NCBI GenBank assembly: GCA_016934735.1
Contig: JAFGSG010000132.1
Span: 1 to 40,015 of the forward strand
Direction of reading: 5' to 3'
Source: Spirochaetota bacterium
GTDB lineage: Bacteria; Spirochaetota; UBA4802; JAFGDQ01
Length of the DNA stretch: 40,015 nucleotides
Shown: piece after piece, positions 34,833 to 40,015 of the stretch
Numbering within the stretch: position 1 is the first letter of the stretch
Layout of the letters: each line of letters opens with the position of its first letter
Translations under genes and position numbers: made by a program
The notes under the pieces: generated by a model
Seen by the model: only the letters and a program-made list of their open reading frames with translations
Databases searched by the model: none
What the model was told of the DNA's origin: nothing

Positions 34833-35768
34833 TTATTTTATTGAAGGGAATGAAATATTTTTATACTTCTCCATTTTTTCTTTAATTATTTCCTTGTTTT
34901 CCATGACTTTTTTCATTCCGGCCTGAATTTCGTACATATGCAAGGCGCGCCCTTTTTCAATGGTGCGGCATTTTAGCAATCCGTTCTCAGCGACAACAAA
35001 TTTCCATTTTCCATTTTCGTCTTTCTGTATGTCTCCGCCGGCCCCGCATACCTGGCATTCAACAGGCCACTGCACGCCGTCCCAGTGAGGTTCTCCGAGC
35101 GAAAGGCTGTTGGAGTGACATACCGGGCACCATCCGTCATTTTTATCACCCAGCCATTCGCGTTTTTCAACCGGAGTATGTATTGCCTTTACCAGGTTTT
35201 TACCCAGCAGGCGCGCACGCTCAATCAGGTCAGGCTGCAGAACGACTGCGCCAGGATTAGTGCATTTTGTTCCAAGTATCTGATCGACGATCTGAATAGA
35301 TTGAGTGAACATCGTTGCCTGAATTCCTTCAAGAGCCATTGACTGCCAGGCACGCGTCGATCCGCCCATTGAAATTACGGCGCCGACCCTGTCTTTAATG
35401 CCTTTAACGCCGATCTCTTTTAAAAAAGCGGCTTCATATGGCAGGAATCTGTTTGTAAAACTGATGTAAATGCCTGCAGGCATAAGATCATATGTCGGGA
35501 CAGCTATTATAACGCCGTCCTGTACAAGGAATTCTTTCATTATAAGGTCCATGTCATCTTTGCCGTCCCATACGCAGAATGGTTTTTTCCCGCCCATTGC
35601 CATGTTTTTGGTGCAGCTTTCGCAGCCGGTGCAATATTTAATATTGAAGTCATGCAGATTTATCATTGTGACTTCAGCGCCTGATTCCCTGCATACAAGT
35701 AATGCTTCCTTCAGCAAAACTGATGAATTGCCGTTTTTCCTGCCTGCATGAATACCCATTACTTTCAT
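34833..35768 (-). CDS. Flavodoxin-like flavoprotein with Cys cluster motif and zinc-ribbon tail, copy 1
   Basis: A 311-residue protein. The N-terminal half is an NADPH-dependent FMN reductase/flavodoxin fold (MKVMGIHAGRKNGNSSVLLKEAL holds the FMN phosphate loop in GRKNGNSS). An insert carries Cys 46/49/52/65 as CTGCESC and a later Cys, the spacing of iron-sulfur flavoproteins that bind a 4Fe-4S cluster. The C-terminal part has CPVC (214-217) and CQVCG (238-242), a likely zinc ribbon or rubredoxin-like site. PTYDLMPAGI is the second flavin loop. It is paralogous to the next gene upstream. Probably a cytoplasmic electron carrier or reductase in the cluster. Confidence 0.8.
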   Translation of the reverse strand: MKVMGIHAGRKNGNSSVLLKEALLVCRESGAEVTMINLHDFNIKYCTGCESCTKNMAMGGKKPFCVWDGKDDMDLIMKEFLVQDGVIIAVPTYDLMPAGIYISFTNRFLPYEAAFLKEIGVKGIKDRVGAVISMGGSTRAWQSMALEGIQATMFTQSIQIVDQILGTKCTNPGAVVLQPDLIERARLLGKNLVKAIHTPVEKREWLGDKNDGWCPVCHSNSLSLGEPHWDGVQWPVECQVCGAGGDIQKDENGKWKFVVAENGLLKCRTIEKGRALHMYEIQAGMKKVMENKEIIKEKMEKYKNISFPSIK

Positions 35769-35842
35769 TGTTTATTTTTCCTCAAATATATATTTTTTTG
35801 AAAATACGCTTTAAATACATAGAAACCATTTATTATCGACGA

Positions 35843-36790
35843 TTAGGGCTTGGAAAATTTTAAATATGATTTATACTTCTCAAGTTTCTGGGGAATTGTA
35901 TCCATTCCCGGCTTTGGGGCAAGCGTCCTGCCCATATCTTCAACATGCATGAATTTGCCTGAAAGCAGCATGTGTGAATGCTTCGCTTCCTCTTCTGTAA
36001 GTACAAATTCAACCTTATCTCCGTTTACTTTCAAAGTTCCGATTACTCCGCAGGTTGCGCAGACAACTTTTGAAGTACTGCCTTCGATATGAAGGACTTT
36101 TGTATGGCATACGGGGCACATTCCCTGTTCGCCTATATATGCTGCTTCTTCAACCGGATTTTTCAGGCTTTCTGCAACATGGCGTCCGGATTTTCTTGCT
36201 CTCTCTATAGCTTTGTCGTTCAGCAGAACGGTAGCAGGAAGAGCTGTCCAGTCGACCAGTATCTGGTCTACGACCTTCATCTGGAAGGGCAGGGTGAATA
36301 TGTTAAGCAGGGGAAGAGCAAGAGTTGTCCAGTCGCTGCCGCCGACTGCAATAAGGGAAGCAACTCTGGGTTTGAATGCTCTTTCATCAGGACCTGTACC
36401 CTTTGTGATTCCTTTTTCTTCGCGGATTTTTTTTGCTATCAAACGTATTGCCATATCGTGCGAAGGCCCGAATCTGTCGTTAAGTACTTTTAAAAGACCC
36501 TGCGGCATTTTTTCATAGATCGGGGAACCGAGAATAAAGCCGTCGCATTCCATAATTTTTTCATCTATAAAAGCTAAATCATCATCTTTGATGACACATT
36601 TTCCGCTGCCGCCTTTTTCCATAAGATCAATAACGCATGAATTGCATCCGGTGCAGGGTTTAATCTTAAGGTCCAGGAGTCTAACTATTTCAACCTCGGC
36701 GCCTGTTTCTTCAGCTCCCATGAGAGCTTCCTTTACTAATATCTCGGTATTGCTGTTTTTTCTTCCGCATGTTAATCCAAGAACTTTCAT
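35843..36790 (-). CDS. Flavodoxin-like flavoprotein with Cys cluster motif and zinc-ribbon tail, copy 2
   Basis: A 315-residue paralogue of the preceding protein in the window. I choose ATG 36790 because MKVLGLTCGRKNSNTE aligns with copy 1 and AGGTG lies six bases upstream; a GTG at 36799 overlaps that site. It keeps Cys 46/49/52/65 (CTGCNSC plus 12 residues plus Cys), the flavin loop SPIYEKMPQGL, and a tail with CPVC (225-228) and CATCG (244-248). The cysteine spacing in the insert is identical in both copies, suggesting both bind the same cofactor set and may form a heterodimer. It begins 21 nt after the FAD reductase stop. Confidence 0.8.
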   Translation of the reverse strand: MKVLGLTCGRKNSNTEILVKEALMGAEETGAEVEIVRLLDLKIKPCTGCNSCVIDLMEKGGSGKCVIKDDDLAFIDEKIMECDGFILGSPIYEKMPQGLLKVLNDRFGPSHDMAIRLIAKKIREEKGITKGTGPDERAFKPRVASLIAVGGSDWTTLALPLLNIFTLPFQMKVVDQILVDWTALPATVLLNDKAIERARKSGRHVAESLKNPVEEAAYIGEQGMCPVCHTKVLHIEGSTSKVVCATCGVIGTLKVNGDKVEFVLTEEEAKHSHMLLSGKFMHVEDMGRTLAPKPGMDTIPQKLEKYKSYLKFSKP

Positions 36791-36810
36791 GTATTTCACC
36801 TATAATTAAA

Positions 36811-38265
36811 TTATAATTTAATATATTTTGACGCATTTTCACCAGCTATTCTTCCGCTGTTGATTGAAAATCCCATTGTATTCCCCGGCAGAACAAATAC
36901 GTAGCTGTCACCGTAAATAGTGCATACGTCCACACCTGAAGCATAAAGGCCTGGCATTACTTCCCAGCTTTTATTTAATACTTCAGCTTTATAATTAATT
37001 TTTATCCCTCCGAGACTTCCGTATGCACCAGGATAAAATTTTGCAGCGTAGAACTTTGGTGTTTTTACAGGTCTCAAATATCTTCTATCTTTGTTGAAAT
37101 GTTCATCCTTTCCGTTTGCACAGAATTTATTATATTCATCAATAGTGTCCTGAAGTCCTTTAGGAGTAATCCCGGTTTTTTTAGCAAGCTCTTCTATTGA
37201 TTCGGCTGCAAATATTGCTTTACAGCCGCTTTCAACAGCCGCTTTGAATTTTTTATCGAAGTCGGTTACTTTTGTGGTATTAAAGACTACACTGATTACG
37301 TCAAAGCCGGTTTCTTCCATGTATTTTTTATTGGCTTCATCGAAAATCGCAAAAGCACATTTGTCCTTTTGTATAGATATCGCATTGCCGGTATATGTAG
37401 AATTACCTGTCAGACCTTCATTCATGAAACGCTCTCCAAGTACGTTTACAATAAGATGAGGCTGCCGCAGTGATTCACTGAAGTCCGGTGCAAGAGTCAT
37501 TCCTCCGCCTTCAATCATGTGGATCAGTTCCATGTGCATTTCAGTAGACATAGCGCCTGCTTCCCAGGCCATTCTTACTCCGTCCCCGTTGCAGCCAGGA
37601 ATCCTGAATGAATGCATATCTTTGCCGAGTTCATAACCTGTATATTTTTTAACCATTTCAGGATTATCTCCGAATCCTCCGGTTGCTATTATTACAGCTT
37701 TTGCTCTTATCTGTATCTCATCGCCCGACCTGTCTTCCGCGAGGAGGCCTGTTATTTTATTGTTTTGTTTTATCAGTTTCTTAACCGGGGTCTGAAGATT
37801 TATTTCAACTCCGAGCTGTTTTGCCCGCTCTGTCATTTTTTTTATCATCGTGCCTGCTGCCATTGGTCCAGGTTCGCCGCCTTCGGGTTTAACTATATGC
37901 CAGGTGTATTGTGCTCCTGGAAAATAAGATGCTGGCTCAGCAAATACAACACCCATCTTTTCAAGCCAGTCGATTGTATCTGCGGATTTGTCGATATATG
38001 CCCTTACAAGTCTTGCATCTACACGCCAGTGAGTATAATTCATGAAAATATCAAATGCTTCGTCTTTGGTCAGGCTATGCTGTTTTATGCGCTGAAGCCT
38101 GGATTCGACTCCCAGCGGCCCCATTCCCATGTTTGCAGCGCCACCGGTAGTAGCGCCTTTCTCAAATATTGCCGTCTTCCCACCGCCTTCTGCGGCAGAT
38201 ATCGCGGCCGCAAGCCCGGATGCGCCTCCGGCTATTACGGCAACATCGATTTCTTTTGTTTTCAT
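36811..38265 (-). CDS. Flavocytochrome-c/fumarate-reductase-type FAD protein, soluble
   Basis: A 484-residue FAD protein of the fumarate reductase / 3-ketosteroid dehydrogenase / urocanate reductase family, which reduces or oxidises C=C bonds next to a carboxylate or carbonyl. FAD binding begins VAVIAGGASGLAAAISAAEGG (residues 9-29), where the first Gly of GxGxxG is Ala. Other family marks are GGAANMGMGP, IIATGGFGDNPEMVKKY, GNGDGVRMAWEAGA-like CNGDGVRMAWEAGA, VNVLGERFMNEG and the terminal PGLYASGVDV..IYGDSY and GRIAGENAS. No heme motifs and no signal peptide, so it is cytoplasmic and must take electrons from another protein, perhaps the flavodoxin-like pair. It is first in the minus-strand cluster. 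AGGAG precedes the ATG. Confidence 0.85.
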   Translation of the reverse strand: MKTKEIDVAVIAGGASGLAAAISAAEGGGKTAIFEKGATTGGAANMGMGPLGVESRLQRIKQHSLTKDEAFDIFMNYTHWRVDARLVRAYIDKSADTIDWLEKMGVVFAEPASYFPGAQYTWHIVKPEGGEPGPMAAGTMIKKMTERAKQLGVEINLQTPVKKLIKQNNKITGLLAEDRSGDEIQIRAKAVIIATGGFGDNPEMVKKYTGYELGKDMHSFRIPGCNGDGVRMAWEAGAMSTEMHMELIHMIEGGGMTLAPDFSESLRQPHLIVNVLGERFMNEGLTGNSTYTGNAISIQKDKCAFAIFDEANKKYMEETGFDVISVVFNTTKVTDFDKKFKAAVESGCKAIFAAESIEELAKKTGITPKGLQDTIDEYNKFCANGKDEHFNKDRRYLRPVKTPKFYAAKFYPGAYGSLGGIKINYKAEVLNKSWEVMPGLYASGVDVCTIYGDSYVFVLPGNTMGFSINSGRIAGENASKYIKL

Positions 38266-38627
38266 AGAATAGCTCCTGTTTTAAAATTTTTGCGGGTAGT
38301 AATGAACTATGATTGATTTCATCATTCTTTAGAAATTTTAAAAATCTTACTTCTAAATATTGTGTATAAAATAAGTCATCTTTTATGCTTACCGGTATTT
38401 TATCCGGTTTATTGAGAATTTTTGCTTTGGTTAGTATATTCTGTTTTTCATTATAGAGTTTTTTACAGCATGAAAATTGTTTGACTCCATATATATGGTT
38501 GAGGGCAATGAATCTAATTGCATGTAGGTATAATTGAAAATTATAATCCTCTATTGTGAAAATCTCAAATAAAAAATATTTTATTATCAAATTCATAAGA
38601 TGTATTAGTAAGGAAAATTTTTTTAAA

Positions 38628-38671
38628 TGACAATTATACTTCACAACTGTATAGTATAATTGTCAATCAAT
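38628..38671. promoter_or_regulatory. Predicted TetR-family operator, site 1
   Basis: TGACAATTATACT (38628-38640), 12 bp, then AGTATAATTGTCA (38653-38665) are perfect 13-bp complementary arms, and ATCAAT follows the right arm. The same core, spacing and ATCAAT tail occur in site 2. It lies 362 nt upstream of the cluster's first gene. The outer part gives TTGACA on the minus strand. Confidence 0.65.
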
Positions 38672-38743
38672 TTTTTTTAAATATCAGTAATTTTAAGTAT
38701 TTTCAAATTTATATGGTTATCGAACTAAAGCAAAATAGAATTA

Positions 38744-38818
38744 GAGTGCGTCCTAAAATGTATACCGGTAAGAATATGGCTTTAATTTACTATGAATATT
38801 CAATTTTAAGACGCACTC
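38744..38818. repeat. 16-bp inverted repeat, MITE-like
   Basis: GAGTGCGTCCTAAAAT (38744-38759) and ATTTTAAGACGCACTC (38803-38818) pair at 15 of 16 positions across 43 bp. The ends are more GC-rich than the surroundings. It may be a miniature element or a terminator; no clear target-site duplication is visible. Confidence 0.4.
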
Positions 38819-38987
38819 CTTAATAAGGAGGAATTACGTTTTAATTTACGATGCCTTCGCATTTTTTATGCCAGTTATTTTTAGCAATAGATTTAAGACA
38901 TCGGAAATGGTTAAATAAAAATCTCATTAAATATATATCATTTAATATAACTGTAAACTTATAAAAATGATTAAATCAAATGAAATT

Positions 38988-39037
38988 ATTGATTGACATT
39001 TATACTATCCGGTTGTACAGTATATATGTCAATCAAT
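38988..39037. promoter_or_regulatory. Predicted TetR-family operator, site 2
   Basis: ATTGATTGACATTTATACT (38988-39006), 12 bp, then AGTATATATGTCAATCAAT (39019-39037) are 19-bp arms with one mismatch. Its right arm matches that of site 1 at 17 of 19 positions. It lies 170 nt before the TetR-type gene, and TTGACA is present at the outer end of each arm, so it may overlap a promoter. Confidence 0.7.
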
Positions 39038-39207
39038 AATTTTTAAATTTTCAAAATATTGTTTTGACTGCCTCTCAAAACTTAGGCAATAATAGTATGT
39101 AAATTTATCTTAAGAAATTATATTGACTTAAAAAAACAGATGTTTTTCCCATTCAAAGAACAAATGTAAATACGAAATATGTAATTTTAGAAATAATCGC
39201 ATACAGT

Positions 39208-39864
39208 ATGAGGCTGATCCATATGAAAGCAAAGAAGTTTAAAAAAAAGTTAGGCAGGCAATCAAATGAAGTTTCTGAGCGAACAAAAAAGAAAATAATT
39301 ATGGCATCTCTTAAAATTTTTGCACAAGAGGGTTTCTTTAATGCGAAATTAAGGGATATAGCTGCTCTTGCCGGAACGACACATAGTCTTATACGGCATC
39401 ATTTTGGCTCAAAAGAGGATTTGTGGAAAGCTGTAGTCGATTACGGGACGAGTATGCATGCAGATCGATTAAGACAAATTATTAACGAGTCAGGATTAAT
39501 AGATCCTGTAGAAATACTTAAAAAATTTATCAAAACATATATAACTGCAACTGTGAGAAATACGGAACTATCGAAAATACTTTTACACGATAACAGCAGG
39601 ACAAGCCCTCATCTTGATTATTTATGGGAAAAGCAAAAAGAAACTAATGATGTTGCGAGACCGATTTTTAAACGCGTACAGGCAAAAGGATATTTTAAAG
39701 ATTTTAATAACGAAAGCTTTACTGTTTATGTCAGGGCGCTGGTCGAAACACCTATCGCAACCTGGGATTTGACCAATAAAATGTTCGAGTATGATATCCG
39801 TTCCGAAAAAGGTATAACATTACACACAGAAAGAGTAATTAATTTTCTTTTTAAAAAAGATTAA
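39208..39864 (+). CDS. TetR-family transcriptional regulator
   Basis: A 218-residue regulator. Residues about 25-75 form the TetR DNA-binding domain: a helix with KKKIIMASLKIFAQEGF, then LRDIAALAGTTHSLIRHHF as helix-turn-helix, then GSKEDLWKAVVDY. The larger helical C-terminal domain would bind an effector. Two starts are possible: ATG 39208, and ATG 39223 with GAGG nine bases upstream; the second has the better binding site. It is divergent from the catabolic cluster, and matched palindromes lie between them, so it probably represses both itself and the cluster until an intermediate, perhaps an acyl-CoA, binds. Confidence 0.92.
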   Translation: MRLIHMKAKKFKKKLGRQSNEVSERTKKKIIMASLKIFAQEGFFNAKLRDIAALAGTTHSLIRHHFGSKEDLWKAVVDYGTSMHADRLRQIINESGLIDPVEILKKFIKTYITATVRNTELSKILLHDNSRTSPHLDYLWEKQKETNDVARPIFKRVQAKGYFKDFNNESFTVYVRALVETPIATWDLTNKMFEYDIRSEKGITLHTERVINFLFKKD

Positions 39865-40015
39865 TAAATTGCATTATTCTTAATTGACGGCTATCCAATT
39901 TCCCCAAGAGATATATTGCTCCGCCACGTCCCAAATTCAAGTTTAAAGTGCAACAGGAATAATAAGAAAATAATAGCCTCATAGGAATACATCCATAGGA
40001 TTGAATCGACGAAGA
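39865..40015. other. Right-edge region without a gene
   Basis: I see no gene, repeat or clear terminator in the last 151 bases. Confidence 0.4.

Larger units (their letters stand above)
38266..39207. other. 940-bp divergent control region
   Basis: No gene is supported. The region separates the minus-strand catabolic cluster from the divergent TetR-type gene. It contains two matching palindromes (38628-38671 and 38988-39037) and a third, unrelated inverted repeat between them (38744-38818), listed separately. CTCCTTA-A-TAAGGAG (38816-38830) is a short perfect palindrome containing a Shine-Dalgarno-like core with no gene behind it. Leaders on both sides are long (about 360 and 170 nt). Confidence 0.5.

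Noticed and set aside
20908-38265. Bile-acid (bai) type operon
   Set aside because: OYE-type and flavocytochrome-type proteins resemble BaiCD and BaiP classes, but the CoA ligase, CoA transferase, 7-alpha-dehydratase and hydroxysteroid dehydrogenase genes are absent.
38162-38644. 160-codon minus-strand frame covering the leader of the FAD reductase gene
   Set aside because: It is Ile/Lys/Phe-rich from AT bias, has no binding site, and runs out of frame into the FAD reductase coding sequence, where it becomes Arg/Cys-rich.
38850-38966. Short plus-strand ATG frame after the AAGGAGG at 38826-38832
   Set aside because: The ATG is about 17 nt from the site and the 38-codon translation has no protein-like pattern.
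1-40015. CRISPR arrays, tRNA or rRNA genes, transposases and phage genes
   Set aside because: I looked for regular repeats, cloverleaf-type sequences and recombinase motifs and found none convincing.

Overview
The window looks like chromosome of an AT-rich, Gram-negative, strictly anaerobic bacterium. An Omp85-type outer-membrane barrel and a lipoprotein indicate two membranes. Many low-potential Fe-S and flavin proteins, a heterodisulfide-reductase/NADH module, GTP-type PEPCK and an acyl-phosphate ATP-forming pair indicate an anaerobic fermentative or syntrophic life. I cannot fix the phylum; Spirochaetota- or Desulfobacterota-like genomes would both fit (inference only).

Layout. 1-388: edge region, no convincing gene. 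389-4424 (+): START-domain protein, PanE-like ketopantoate reductase, and a large outer-membrane protein joining a degenerate peptidase domain, a beta-propeller and an Omp85-like barrel. 4434-6848 (-): PEGA-domain protein and a family 2 membrane glycosyltransferase broken by a one-base frameshift at a homopolymer. 7255-9165 (+): overlapping hisB-hisH-hisA. 9591-16521 (+): hdrCBA plus flxDCBA-like genes, a predicted soluble NADH-dependent, flavin-bifurcating heterodisulfide-reductase-type complex. 16758-16934 (+): an unlisted 58-residue ribbon-helix-helix-like protein. 17241-19139 (-): GTP-dependent PEP carboxykinase. 19596-20456 (-): FlgO/CsgG-like protein.

20908-38265 (-) is the most interesting part: fourteen genes, all on the minus strand. 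In transcription order they are a flavocytochrome-c-type FAD reductase, two Cys-rich flavodoxin-like proteins with zinc-ribbon tails, an atypical acyl carrier protein, a CocE/NonD hydrolase, phosphate acyltransferase, butyrate kinase, two TRAP binding proteins, TRAP DctQ and DctM, an old-yellow-enzyme-type enoate reductase, a URO-D superfamily protein and a LarA-type racemase homologue. A TetR-family regulator (39208-39864, +) lies divergently upstream. The 940-bp spacer holds two near-identical palindromes with the same 12-bp centre spacing, which I read as its operators.

How it may work together (inference): the TRAP system imports an organic acid; the hydrolase, LarA homologue, flavoproteins and URO-D protein process it, with reduction of unsaturated intermediates; phosphate acyltransferase and acyl kinase recover ATP; the Hdr-Flx complex links NADH, ferredoxin and thiol/disulfide pools. 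The substrate cannot be read from the sequence.
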